In this document: one piece after another, positions 1 to 9,099 of the stretch
How positions within the stretch are numbered: position 1 is the stretch's first letter
Layout of the letters: the number at the start of each line of letters is the position of its first letter
Assembly (NCBI GenBank): GCA_019694675.1
Contig: JAIBBK010000017.1
Location: 1-64,000 of the forward strand
Length of the DNA: 64,000 nt
Direction: 5' to 3'
Origin: Ignavibacteria bacterium
GTDB taxonomy: Bacteria; Bacteroidota; Ignavibacteria; Tepidaquicellales; Tepidaquicellaceae
The notes under the pieces: model-generated
Told to the model about the DNA's origin: nothing
The model's database searches: none
What the model saw: the letters and a program-made list of their open reading frames with translations, nothing else
Position numbers and translations under genes: made by a program

Positions 1-744
1 TGCATCATCGCCGACCACCGAGACATTCATGTGCGTCTTTGCAAGCATCTTAACTATAATGTACTGAGCCTTATTAGTGTCCTGATATTCATCAACCAGA
101 ATGTAGCGAAACCTCCCGCCGTATTTTTCGAGGATCGCGGGAAATTTCTCAAAAAGTTCAATCGGTTTCATGAGCAGGTCATCAAAGTCCATGGCATTAT
201 TCTTATGAAGTGCTCTTCTGTAGTCACCGTAGATCTGCGCGGTCTTTTTGTCGAAGTCGTTGAACGCCGTCCTTGCAAAATCGTCGGGATGTATGAGTCT
301 GTTCTTCAGATTGCTGATGGCATTCTGATAAGCTTTCGGAGTCGGCTTATCGAGCGGCATGTTGTTTGCCTGCATGATCTGTTTGATAAGTCCCACCGAA
401 TCTTCAGTATCATAGATGGTGAAGTTGCGTGTAAAGCCGATGTGTTCTGCCTCCATACGAAGAATTCGTGCAAAGACGGAATGAAAGGTTCCCATCCAGA
501 TCCTCTCGAAGCCGGGGCCGGTAAGGTCTGCAATCCGTTCCTTCATTTCATTCGCGGCCTTGTTGGTAAATGTCAGCGCCAGTATTTCGAAGGGGCTTAC
601 GCCGTTTTCCAGGAGGTTTGCGATCTTATAGGTAAGCACTCTGGTCTTTCCGCTTCCGGCTCCTGCAATGATCATACTTGGTCCGTTCATGTGCTCCACG
701 GCAGCTCTCTGCTGGGGATTTAGTACGTTCAGGTCTAAGCTCAT
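1..744 (-). CDS. uvrD: UvrD/PcrA-family DNA helicase, N-terminal part (cut by window edge)
   Basis: Superfamily 1A ATP-dependent 3'-5' DNA helicase used in nucleotide excision and mismatch repair or in clearing stalled replication intermediates. The first 248 residues are present and the gene runs off the left edge. Visible motifs are the Q-motif region (NPQQRAAV, 9-16), Walker A AGAGSGKT (27-34), motif Ia LTFTNKAANEM (about 57-67), a DFDDL element, motif II VDEYQDTN (about 217-224), and the beginning of motif III, VVGDD, at the very end. The start MSLDLNVLNPQQ is the usual one for this family. No strong Shine-Dalgarno is visible. The next gene upstream on the same strand ends 193 bases away, so it probably has its own promoter. 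UvrD and PcrA cannot be told apart from this fragment. Confidence 0.95.
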   Translation of the reverse strand, partial: MSLDLNVLNPQQRAAVEHMNGPSMIIAGAGSGKTRVLTYKIANLLENGVSPFEILALTFTNKAANEMKERIADLTGPGFERIWMGTFHSVFARILRMEAEHIGFTRNFTIYDTEDSVGLIKQIMQANNMPLDKPTPKAYQNAISNLKNRLIHPDDFARTAFNDFDKKTAQIYGDYRRALHKNNAMDFDDLLMKPIELFEKFPAILEKYGGRFRYILVDEYQDTNKAQYIIVKMLAKTHMNVSVVGDDA

Positions 745-937
745 TTGGTTTTCATATGTTCGGACTGTTAAAATATGAAATTTCAAATGGAGTGTAAACG
801 GAGAAGGGGGATACCGGGCGGGTGCTTCGGCATTACTGCTGGAATATTTCGGAAACGCGAGTCCGTGAATAGATTGGCTGGCTGTGTATTTCCGTGTTGA
901 CAGGACGGTTGATCTCCATGAGCGGACCAGCGGGTTA

Positions 938-2422
938 TCATACCGTCTTCAAAAGCTCGTCTATCTTAGGCAGAAGCCAGTACTTGGCGGATACATTTGA
1001 AGAGGCAATTTCGTCTCTCAGCATCCGGAGCATCACATCATCTTTGCCTTTAAGGACTATGCTGAGGATCCTCTTCAGACAGCTCACAAAGTTTTTGTGT
1101 CTTTGCAGAAGTTCCCTGCCGGCAGATCCGCTGTTCTTGATGAACTGGGAATAGGAGTTGAGGTGCGACAGCAGTGACTCGTATGAACCTGTTTCATAAT
1201 AGACTTTTGCGATAAGGTTCTTCATATCGAGTTTGAAGATGATCTGATTGATGTTAACCTTTCCCGCTGAGGAAACAGCCGTGTCGAAGTCTTTGCGGCT
1301 GAAAGCAAACATTGCATCGCAATAGTGACTGACATCCTCACGGAGTTCCGGCTGAAGCCTGTGAAGATACTTTTCAACAAACTTATGCGCCCAATCATAT
1401 TCCTTTTCGTTGAAGGCCTCAAGCAGAGTTGACCTGAATTCGCTCAGCAGGATGTATCTTGATGTTGACATAGAGAAGAGATCCTCGTCAACAATCTTCT
1501 TTCTTATCGCAAAGGCCTCCTTCTTGAATTCCTTCCGGCCTCTTACAAATTTTGCGCTGCAGATCAGAGCGAGAATATTCAGCGAAGTCTTGCGGAATGA
1601 ATCGTCGAATGTGTCAAAGTTCTCAAAGATCTGTTTCTTGAGATCCGCATAGTGACTGTCATTGTCAAAGTCTTTCATGGTTATTGCCATGGTCCGGCAG
1701 ATCTTCAGGAAGGCATAATTGTCTTTGTCGTTCCCGGAGACCAGTTCAAGAATTCTGTCATAATCAATACAGCCGATGACCTGTGAAACAAAGCTTTGCG
1801 AATAATCGGATTCCCAGAAGTTCCTTTGCGTATGAATTGAGAAGTCATTGGCAAAGACCTCAACGAGGAAGCTGTAAACGGACTCTCTGAGGACATCCAT
1901 GAGAGCGCCCGGGATCTCGCTGCGTTTGTTGATGGCATAGATGTATCTGGCGGCTTCGCGCCTGAACCGTTTGCGGCTGAGGAAGATATTCTCTTCGAAC
2001 TTCAGACGGCTTGCGGCATCTGTAAGTTCCTCAAGTTGTTTTCCTGCTTTCGAATGCAGACCTCTCAGATGAAGCGCTCTCAGCCGCAGGCATTCGCGGT
2101 AGAATGATTCGCCGTTCTCAAATTCCCTTTGTATGAGGTAATCTTCGCTGATGCGGTAGAGCCTTGAGAGCATGCTGTTGATCGCGCTTTCGCTGTACTT
2201 TCCTTTGCCGTAGAGTTTTGCATGGATCTTCTCCTTGGTGAAATCGGGTGAGACAAAATCCGGCCGGTGTTTTTTGATTGCGTTGAGCAACGGAATGTAA
2301 TTCCGGCCGTCGGAGAAGTAAGCGGATGAAACGAATTTTTCATAGCCGGGCCATTCGTCATCTGCGAGAGACCTGAGCAGTCTGACGAGGTTGTGGTTTT
2401 CGAGATTTTTGTCGTAGCTCAT
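938..2422 (-). CDS. Helical ~490-aa protein of unknown function, paralogue 1 of 6
   Basis: I do not recognise a named domain. The 494-residue product has no signal peptide or membrane segment, is rich in K, E, L, F and Y, and looks all-helical and cytoplasmic. It belongs to a family with five other members in this window. The N-terminal signature is a short helix, then FVSSAYFSDGRN (about 30-41), then a PDF motif near residue 55. The C-terminal third has TPR-like spacing (EKYLHRLQPELREDV, then FSRKDFDTAVSSAGKV) and ends in KYWLLPKIDELL. This is the most diverged copy and the only one beside housekeeping genes rather than surface proteins. It lies downstream of the SprA-like gene, separated by a cluster of GC-rich palindromes. 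Confidence 0.85.
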   Translation of the reverse strand: MSYDKNLENHNLVRLLRSLADDEWPGYEKFVSSAYFSDGRNYIPLLNAIKKHRPDFVSPDFTKEKIHAKLYGKGKYSESAINSMLSRLYRISEDYLIQREFENGESFYRECLRLRALHLRGLHSKAGKQLEELTDAASRLKFEENIFLSRKRFRREAARYIYAINKRSEIPGALMDVLRESVYSFLVEVFANDFSIHTQRNFWESDYSQSFVSQVIGCIDYDRILELVSGNDKDNYAFLKICRTMAITMKDFDNDSHYADLKKQIFENFDTFDDSFRKTSLNILALICSAKFVRGRKEFKKEAFAIRKKIVDEDLFSMSTSRYILLSEFRSTLLEAFNEKEYDWAHKFVEKYLHRLQPELREDVSHYCDAMFAFSRKDFDTAVSSAGKVNINQIIFKLDMKNLIAKVYYETGSYESLLSHLNSYSQFIKNSGSAGRELLQRHKNFVSCLKRILSIVLKGKDDVMLRMLRDEIASSNVSAKYWLLPKIDELLKTV

Positions 2423-2445
2423 GACCGTGCAAATTGGTGGTTTGG

Positions 2446-2519
2446 CGGGGCGAAGCCCCGCGGTTCAGACACGGGGCTTCGCCCCGTCAGCAAAATGATC
2501 ACGCGGGGCTTCGCCCCGC
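2446..2519. repeat. Three GC-rich palindromes in tandem
   Basis: Three closely spaced near-identical palindromes built on CGGGGC-GAA-GCCCCG lie at 2446-2460, about 2471-2487 and 2503-2519. They lie between the stop codon of the SprA-like gene (2524) and the start of the next gene (2422), both read leftward. Each can form a 6-7 bp GC stem with a 3-base loop. They resemble REP-type dispersed palindromes and could also terminate or stabilise the upstream transcript, but there is no clear T-run. Confidence 0.75.
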
Positions 2520-2523
2520 CCCC

Positions 2524-5500
2524 TCAAAAAAACGCCTTCACTTCCGCCCGGCCGGTGTGTATAACTTTCCTGTCGGCTCCTTCCACACGGCCGTCGTAGT
2601 TAATCGTCGCCTGTAAATTCTTGCTGATGCTGTAGTCAAATATCCCCCGCCAGATATATGTTAGGCCCTCCTGCCTGCCGAGGGTCAGTTCGTAGGGGTA
2701 TATTGTGTTCGACTTGTTCAGCTTCACTTCGCCTCTTTCAAGCTCAAGTCTCAGCCTGCCCTGCAGGGTGAATGAATATATGAACCTCAGTATCTGAGAA
2801 TTGATATCGGCTATCGTCGGCGAAGATGGATATACGTCCTTCGCCTTCGAGATCCCGATCGTGAATCCGCTTTCGATCTCCTGCACGGGCCTGTATGAGA
2901 AATCCGAAAGCAGGCCGTCCGTGTAAATGTTCCTGTTCCTTGCAGATCCCAGAGGGGCTTCATTGCGGTCAACCTTGCTGAGATACTCAAAGTTGAATGT
3001 CAGGTCGCGGGTGAGGCCGAGCTTCAGTCTTGCTATCTTCTGTATAGTGAAGAATCTTTCGTTGCCGCTTACAAACTGGTTGAATGTCTTCTGCTCAAGA
3101 TACCTCAGCTTCAGAGAATACTGCGGATTGAATTCGAAGAAGTTAAGGTCCTGCTGAAAAAGCTGTGTTCCGAAAAGTGTGTTCGAATCGTTCTGGAACG
3201 TCGGAAAGTCGAGCAGATAAATGTTCTTCGTGTCCGGATCCTTGCTGTTCTCCTCTGCCCTCAGATAAGTCTCCGCAGTGAAGTTGCGCAAGAGCTCGCT
3301 CGCAAATCCGGAGCCCGTGATGCTGAAGAACCTCGACGGACGAATGTTGAACCTTGCAGATGTGTTGAGTCCGGTCACAGGAAAAAGCTCATTCGTCGGA
3401 CGGTTAATTCTCACGTAATTTCCGTCATTGAAACTTGTCAGCACAAACTCGTTCTCGTCCTGCAGGCCGTTTCCGTTAATGTCTCCGATGTAAATGTAAT
3501 TACCCTCTCCCACCGGCACCGGCACAAACACTCGCTCAACTTTCGCCTGCCTTTCGCTTGTGATGTTGTAATACAGGTCTGTCTGAAATCCGCCGCTGAA
3601 CGGATCAACCCTGGTCTGCCAGTTTACTAACAGTGTGTTGTTGTTCTTGTTTGTCTCCGTTGTAAACTCTTCGGTGTACTTCTTGTTTCTTACAGTCAGC
3701 TCGAACAGAGTGCTGAGCCATGAAAGTCCGTCATACCTCATTCCGGCAAGGTATGTGAGTGAGTTTGATTCTTCTTTCAGAAATCCCCCAACCGGCTGCC
3801 TGTCCTGCCTGTAGCCGAATTCACCGTAAACCGTTGAACTGAAAAAATTGCTCAGCACCATTCTCGGCTTGAGTTCGTAGTATGCAAAACTGCCCGAAGC
3901 AAGACTGTCTCCGCTCAGCACTGTGTTGAAGTTGCGGCGGTTCTCCATGTTGAACACGAAGCCAAGCTCCATGCTGGTCTGCCCCATGAACATGTTTCCG
4001 AAAAGATTTCTGTATGCAAGGTTCGCAAACTGCCTCAGCCAGTCGCTCTTGTTCTTTGTCACATCATACTCGCTGTTGATGTATTCTATGCGGTAAAGAA
4101 TGTCGGGCAATTTCAGAGTGTCGTTCCTCATTGCAAAATCTCCCACGGCGCGCAGTGAATTAAATACACTGCCGCGCTTCAGCTGTCCGAAGAGTGCCTT
4201 GAAGTTCATGTATCTTACAGGTGCAAATGTGACCGATGCTTCCTTAAGGTCTTCAGTCAGAACTTCGGTGTCCTGTATGTTGTACTCTCTGTAAAACTCC
4301 ACGGGATTGTATCTCTCCAGCGGAACAAATGCCTTGTTCACAACTTTCTGCCTGAGATCTGCTTCAAGCGAATGCAGTTTGAGCCCGAACAGTCTGAATC
4401 CGTATTTTCTGAGCGACACTTTTCCGTTTAATGCCAGGCCGGAGTTGTTGTTGTCGCCTGCATCGGAGAGCTTGTTTCCGTCATAGAGTGACAGCGCCGA
4501 CTCAAGATCGATCGTGAATTCTCTCTGCGGTGAAGATTCGTACCGGATTCCAATATCCGCCACCTGGTAAGAGTTTGGAATGGGAATGAATATTACCGTG
4601 TCATAACTTCCCTGCTTGATCCCTGCGAAGCTGTACTGCTGAAGCGTTTGCTGGCTGTAGTTACCGTTGCCCTGCCCTACGAACGAGAACACGACCTGAT
4701 ACACGGATGCGGAATCGTTTGGAAGGTATTTGTAGTAAGTTACTGTTTCGTTGTTTACCAGTGTATCGGATCTTATATACAGCCCTTTACCGATTCCCGT
4801 TGCGCTGTCCGTTCCCACAAACACGGCGCCCGACTTCACCGCCTTGAACCTGTCGTCTCCCGCCTGCTCGAGTATCTGCCTGTCTTCTTCTGTAAGGGAG
4901 AAATCAATTGTCTTGTCAGGGTTATCGTCTTCTCCTATATAATGTGCGAATATGCTGAGTCTGTTCTTCAGGAATCTCGAAACGTTTGAACCTGTAAGTA
5001 TTGTCCTTGAGTATTTCCTGTCGGTGTATTCGAACTCCACAATTATTCTGGAGGCGGAAGTTATGAGCCGCTTGTTTGTAAATGTTACCGAACCGATCCC
5101 GTAGTCAATTACATAGTCAGCCTGCTCACCGCGCGTCATCGGCACTCCGTCAAGGAAAATCTTTTCGGTTCCGGAGAGAACCACAATTTCCGTTTCATTT
5201 TCTCTGCCGATCAGCCGGTATGGACCCTGCGTTCCGTCTATTCCGTTGAAAGTGTTTATGTTGAACTTTCCTCTCTGCACTGCACCGCTGAACTCCGCTT
5301 CGCCGAAGCCGTAATCCGCAAATGCCTTCGCTCCCTGTATCTTCCTGCTGAAGTTGATGAACTGCGTCTCCGCCACGCCGACGTTAATGTCGCCTATTGT
5401 GCCGGTGAAATTACTCCCCTTGATCTCAATGAAGACCTTGTCAAGCTCCTGAAGTTTCTGCGTGTTTCCCTCCGGCTGGATAGGTGAATCCTCATCCGTG

Positions 5501-6072
5501 AGTGCGGCGTTTATTTCAAGGTCGGATGCAAGCTTGCCGTTAAGCTGAAGGCGAAAGCCGGAATTGAGCGTGAGGTCCCTGTTGTTGCCGACGGAAAAAC
5601 CCCTGAACAGGCTTCCTGATTTGGTCAGATCCGTTCCTTCAAACACACTCCCCATGAAGTCTGTCTTTTGCGTTGCGATCTCCACCGTGTCGCCGGTTAT
5701 GGTATCTCTTTGTACAAGAATTTCAAAGTTGGAATATTCATCCCTGAATGCATAAGGAAATACGTCATAGTCAACCCTCACGCTGTAGATCTGAAAAGTG
5801 TCCAGTTCGAGATTTCTGAAAAGGTCTTTGCTCAGGGCGATGGTCCCTTCCTTATAATCGATCCTGTAATCGTCTCCGGGCTTGAGCGTCTTTTGCTGAA
5901 GAGTGAGGATCTCGGAATACTGCATCAGAAATTTCTCGGGCAGTGCGATCAGGGTGTCTGTATGGCCGATGCGCGCGGTGTATGTCCGGTAATTGGGATT
6001 CACATCCTGCGCAAATGAATATGCAGTTGCGAAGAAGATCAGTATGAACGCTATGTGTCTCGAAGTTACCAT
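2524..6072 (-). CDS. Large outer-membrane beta-barrel protein with SprA-like N-terminal region
   Basis: Predicted outer-membrane protein of 1182 residues. A signal peptide (MVTSRHIAFILIFFATAYSFAQ, 1-22) is followed by short beta-rich segments. Around 131-200 is a stretch strongly reminiscent of SprA: GSLFRGFSVGNNRDLTLNSG, then LQLNGKL, then TDEDSPIQPEGNTQKLQE and DKVFIEI. SprA is the giant T9SS translocon barrel (about 2400 residues); this protein is half that size. From about residue 590 onward it consists of alternating amphipathic strands with aromatic girdles (RPRMVLSNFF, FSYRPVQEIESGFTIGISKA), typical of a barrel, and it ends in EVKAFF with a terminal aromatic. It may be a relative of SprA rather than the translocon itself. 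It starts 128 bases after the vWA gene on the same strand and may be co-transcribed. Confidence 0.75.
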   Translation of the reverse strand: MVTSRHIAFILIFFATAYSFAQDVNPNYRTYTARIGHTDTLIALPEKFLMQYSEILTLQQKTLKPGDDYRIDYKEGTIALSKDLFRNLELDTFQIYSVRVDYDVFPYAFRDEYSNFEILVQRDTITGDTVEIATQKTDFMGSVFEGTDLTKSGSLFRGFSVGNNRDLTLNSGFRLQLNGKLASDLEINAALTDEDSPIQPEGNTQKLQELDKVFIEIKGSNFTGTIGDINVGVAETQFINFSRKIQGAKAFADYGFGEAEFSGAVQRGKFNINTFNGIDGTQGPYRLIGRENETEIVVLSGTEKIFLDGVPMTRGEQADYVIDYGIGSVTFTNKRLITSASRIIVEFEYTDRKYSRTILTGSNVSRFLKNRLSIFAHYIGEDDNPDKTIDFSLTEEDRQILEQAGDDRFKAVKSGAVFVGTDSATGIGKGLYIRSDTLVNNETVTYYKYLPNDSASVYQVVFSFVGQGNGNYSQQTLQQYSFAGIKQGSYDTVIFIPIPNSYQVADIGIRYESSPQREFTIDLESALSLYDGNKLSDAGDNNNSGLALNGKVSLRKYGFRLFGLKLHSLEADLRQKVVNKAFVPLERYNPVEFYREYNIQDTEVLTEDLKEASVTFAPVRYMNFKALFGQLKRGSVFNSLRAVGDFAMRNDTLKLPDILYRIEYINSEYDVTKNKSDWLRQFANLAYRNLFGNMFMGQTSMELGFVFNMENRRNFNTVLSGDSLASGSFAYYELKPRMVLSNFFSSTVYGEFGYRQDRQPVGGFLKEESNSLTYLAGMRYDGLSWLSTLFELTVRNKKYTEEFTTETNKNNNTLLVNWQTRVDPFSGGFQTDLYYNITSERQAKVERVFVPVPVGEGNYIYIGDINGNGLQDENEFVLTSFNDGNYVRINRPTNELFPVTGLNTSARFNIRPSRFFSITGSGFASELLRNFTAETYLRAEENSKDPDTKNIYLLDFPTFQNDSNTLFGTQLFQQDLNFFEFNPQYSLKLRYLEQKTFNQFVSGNERFFTIQKIARLKLGLTRDLTFNFEYLSKVDRNEAPLGSARNRNIYTDGLLSDFSYRPVQEIESGFTIGISKAKDVYPSSPTIADINSQILRFIYSFTLQGRLRLELERGEVKLNKSNTIYPYELTLGRQEGLTYIWRGIFDYSISKNLQATINYDGRVEGADRKVIHTGRAEVKAFF

Positions 6073-6200
6073 ACCTGTTATGTGCAGATGCCGCCTTTTT
6101 CCTGCGTCTGCATTGTGTGCTGGCCCTTTGTGTCCGTTTAGTGTTTTATTGCCCGGTAAAGTAACTTCTATCTGGTTGTTTTATTTGGTGATGATGATCA

Positions 6201-7835
6201 TCAGTATATTCCGCTTTCATCAGTAGTATGAACCTTCTGCGTTTTATGCTCTGTAGGTCTTATCATAATGGTCACCGATGATGTCTTGAATTCGTTCTCC
6301 TGAAATTCTACCTCAAACGGAACTTCCTCCGTGAGCTTCATGCTCTTGCCGGGAGATGTTGTGTTCTTTGAGTATTCAAAGGTAAGTCCTCCGAAGAGGG
6401 ACTTCTTTATTCTGCCGAGATCGCCTGTGTAGCCGTGCGATACGGTGTATGACGAGAGTCCGCCGAGACAGATATCGCTTTGCGATTGGTTGTCTATCAG
6501 AAGTTCAAAGCACTTCTTCTTAAGTATCAGATAAACGAACAAACCGATGACGGCAAGTGCGGCCGCAATCAGCCCGATCAGAACAAAGAGTCTCCACGGT
6601 CCGTACTTCATCTTTATCTCAAGCGGGATCTTTGTGATGATCTTCTTGTCCTTGAGCACCGGCTGAAATATCTCCGGAACCGACTGCAGAGCAAACAGCT
6701 CCTTGAAATTATTTACATATCCCTGATCAAGAACGATGTCAACCTGCGAAACATCAAGCACAAGGTCTCCGCCTATCGTGAAGTCTTCCTTGAAGATCGT
6801 GTTGAAGGAGAACCTCGGAGTGATCTCGGGAAGATTGAATATAACAGAGAACCCGGTCACTTCGCCCTCCGGGGAAACGTTGCTCACGCTTGAAGGTGAG
6901 ATGGACTGAGTGCCGAGCGATTTCACCGAGTAATCGGATGAAGTAAAATTTTCGAGCCCCACATTCAGCCGCGCGCTCCTTATAATGTAAGGGTAAAGGT
7001 TCGACTTAAGGCTGAGGTCGTTGAATGTTTCCTGGACTTTCTCACCTTCCTCAAAGCCGAATCCGCGCAGTTTGTTTCCGTCATAATAAAGCTTTCCTTC
7101 GGAGATCTTGCTTTGCGTTACCTTCGGCTTAAGCACAACCGTGCCTATGTCAAGCGGCTTGAGAGTGATCGCCTTTTGCCTGATTCCCGCACCACGGATG
7201 ATTCCGTCGTAATACTCAAGATCCTGCTGAGTGAGAGGATTCTCCGAGTAAACAATTCCGTATGCAACATATCCCTTTGCCGTATCCGCGCCTTCAGCTA
7301 CTTTCTCGGGAATAGGATAGAGAAGTATCTTTCTTATTTTCTGATCTGATCTGAGTCTGTTGTAAAACTCAAGTGTGTTTGAATATGATGAATCACCGGT
7401 TCCGCTGTTGTCGTTTATGTTGTCAGTCACGATCCATATAATTCCGTTCGGGCCGTCAATCGCCTCTATGCCCTTGTTCAGAGCTTCTATCAGATCTGTT
7501 GCCCCTGTCATCCTGTCCGTGCCCAGGGTTATGCTGAATTTCTGGATCACCTGCTCGGATGAGAAAGTGCTTCCGGTTCCTTCAAAGATCGTGCGGGGAG
7601 AAACTATGCCGCGGGCTTTGTCTGATTTTGTGAAAAGCAGTACCTTCGCCTTGTCATCCGGTTTTATGGAGTTCTTCATCAGCGCTTTGCTGAAAAGATT
7701 GAAAAGGCTTTTGGGGTCCTGATAATACACTGCCATACTGCCGGAATTGTCGAACATGAAAACGAAGTCGTTGCTCTTTTGTGCAACGGAAACTGCGCTC
7801 AGGAATGTCAGTAATGTGATCAGTAACTTCTTCAT
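6201..7835 (-). CDS. von Willebrand factor A domain protein with one membrane segment
   Basis: Secreted or membrane-anchored vWA protein of 544 residues. The signal peptide MKKLLITLLTFLSAVSVAQ is followed directly by a vWA domain with a metal-ion-dependent adhesion site D-N-S-G-S (29-33). A later GATDLIEAL (about 115) and IWIVTDNIND (about 135) complete the Rossmann-like fold. A single hydrophobic helix (about 412-434, WRLFVLIGLIAAALAVIGLF) separates a large outer part from a roughly 105-residue C-terminal domain on the other side of the membrane. The gene starts 4 bases after the stop of the upstream propeller-like gene, so the two are very likely co-transcribed. Role unknown; vWA proteins commonly bind protein partners. 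Confidence 0.85.
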   Translation of the reverse strand: MKKLLITLLTFLSAVSVAQKSNDFVFMFDNSGSMAVYYQDPKSLFNLFSKALMKNSIKPDDKAKVLLFTKSDKARGIVSPRTIFEGTGSTFSSEQVIQKFSITLGTDRMTGATDLIEALNKGIEAIDGPNGIIWIVTDNINDNSGTGDSSYSNTLEFYNRLRSDQKIRKILLYPIPEKVAEGADTAKGYVAYGIVYSENPLTQQDLEYYDGIIRGAGIRQKAITLKPLDIGTVVLKPKVTQSKISEGKLYYDGNKLRGFGFEEGEKVQETFNDLSLKSNLYPYIIRSARLNVGLENFTSSDYSVKSLGTQSISPSSVSNVSPEGEVTGFSVIFNLPEITPRFSFNTIFKEDFTIGGDLVLDVSQVDIVLDQGYVNNFKELFALQSVPEIFQPVLKDKKIITKIPLEIKMKYGPWRLFVLIGLIAAALAVIGLFVYLILKKKCFELLIDNQSQSDICLGGLSSYTVSHGYTGDLGRIKKSLFGGLTFEYSKNTTSPGKSMKLTEEVPFEVEFQENEFKTSSVTIMIRPTEHKTQKVHTTDESGIY

Positions 7836-7839
7836 GGCT

Positions 7840-9099
7840 TCAGATGTGAATGTTCATTTTGTCGTTTGTGAATGCCGAAAGTATTCCGTTTGATGTAAGA
7901 GTGTAGATATCGTTGTGTGAGATCACCGCGGATATGATCTCGGTGTTGAACATTGTCTCAGCTGCGGAGATCACAAAGCTCTCGGCTTCCTGAAACCTGT
8001 TCAGGTTTCCGAATACGATCTTGTTCTTCTGTGAGATGATCAGAAGGCTCCTGTTTACGGCTTCGATCCTGTTCTCGTACTCGTCATCAAAAGAGAATAT
8101 CTCCAGTCCGCTTGACTTGTAGCATTTCCAGCCCTCCTGCGTTCCGATAAAGATGTTGTCTGCAAATCCCGCGACCGAGTTCATGAATGTGTTTCTGATC
8201 CCGGTGTTTCTGAAAATATAATTTGCCGCAGGCAGGTCAAGATAAAACAGTTCGTTCGAAAGGGTTGTTGCATACAGGCGGTTGTTCATTGAGAATACGA
8301 ACGGCGCCTCGCCGCAGTCTATGTTCAGCTCATGCACCGCTCCGGCAAGCGTGTCTGTGTTCATCACGGCAAGCTTGTTCCTGTAGACTGAAAATGCATA
8401 CGACCCCTGACAGCAGATCTGCTCTCCTGCAAAGTCGGGGATCTGAGGAGAAGATATCGCCTTGCCGGTGTTGATGTCCAGCGCGGTGATCCTGCCCATA
8501 CGTTCTGAGGGGCTGTGCTCGGTAAAGATAAGATGATTACCCTTCCTGTTAAGACTGCTCCAGATATATGTGCCCTGTCCTGATGCATAGATCTCTTCAT
8601 TCATCAGCCCGTTCTGATCGTTGATGCGGAAGATCTTTGCGGGGGAATTCACAAATACTGTGTTTGAATGAACCGTTCCCGTCTTTTCAAATGTCTCTCC
8701 GGGAAAATTGATCTTGTCGCAGAACACACCGTCAAACCTGTCCGCAAAATAAACACTGCCGTTCCTTGATGCGGCGATCACATGAAGATTGTTCACGAGC
8801 AGTGAGGAAAGGAACTCATCATTTATCTGTATCCGGAACTTGAGTCCGAAACTCCTGTCAATTCCCTCCGGAAATCTTAACGGAGATTCGTAATAACTGC
8901 AAAGTCCGATGTTGCCTTTGTAATAGAAGTCCGGTTTTGAGTTTCTTATCCTGGCCTCATAACTCTCTTCAAGAGCTTCGATCTCGATCTTCGGTTCGGG
9001 CTTCTTCATGTCCTCCGGTATCTCCACAATGATCCTCTCCCGGCTGTCCTTCGGCTCTTCGTGAATATCGTCTATGTCTATTATGATCTTTTCAGGCAT
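7840..9099 (-). CDS. Cytoplasmic propeller-like protein with acidic N-terminus, unknown function
   Basis: I do not recognise a specific family. The 419 residues have no signal peptide. The first 50 are highly charged (IIDIDDIHEEP, then ERIIVEIPEDMKKPEP) and probably disordered. The rest contains recurring short beta units of the type 'aromatic-asparagine-x-L-hydrophobic' (NNLHVIAAS, GSVYFADRF, NRLYATTLS, DNIFIGTQ, NDIYTLTSNG), consistent with a PQQ/WD-like beta-propeller of six or seven blades. Its start overlaps the end of the Sua5 gene by 8 bases, and the vWA gene follows 4 bases after its stop, so it is an internal gene of a four-gene operon. Co-transcription with the vWA protein suggests a shared role. 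That is an inference. Confidence 0.75.
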   Translation of the reverse strand: MPEKIIIDIDDIHEEPKDSRERIIVEIPEDMKKPEPKIEIEALEESYEARIRNSKPDFYYKGNIGLCSYYESPLRFPEGIDRSFGLKFRIQINDEFLSSLLVNNLHVIAASRNGSVYFADRFDGVFCDKINFPGETFEKTGTVHSNTVFVNSPAKIFRINDQNGLMNEEIYASGQGTYIWSSLNRKGNHLIFTEHSPSERMGRITALDINTGKAISSPQIPDFAGEQICCQGSYAFSVYRNKLAVMNTDTLAGAVHELNIDCGEAPFVFSMNNRLYATTLSNELFYLDLPAANYIFRNTGIRNTFMNSVAGFADNIFIGTQEGWKCYKSSGLEIFSFDDEYENRIEAVNRSLLIISQKNKIVFGNLNRFQEAESFVISAAETMFNTEIISAVISHNDIYTLTSNGILSAFTNDKMNIHI

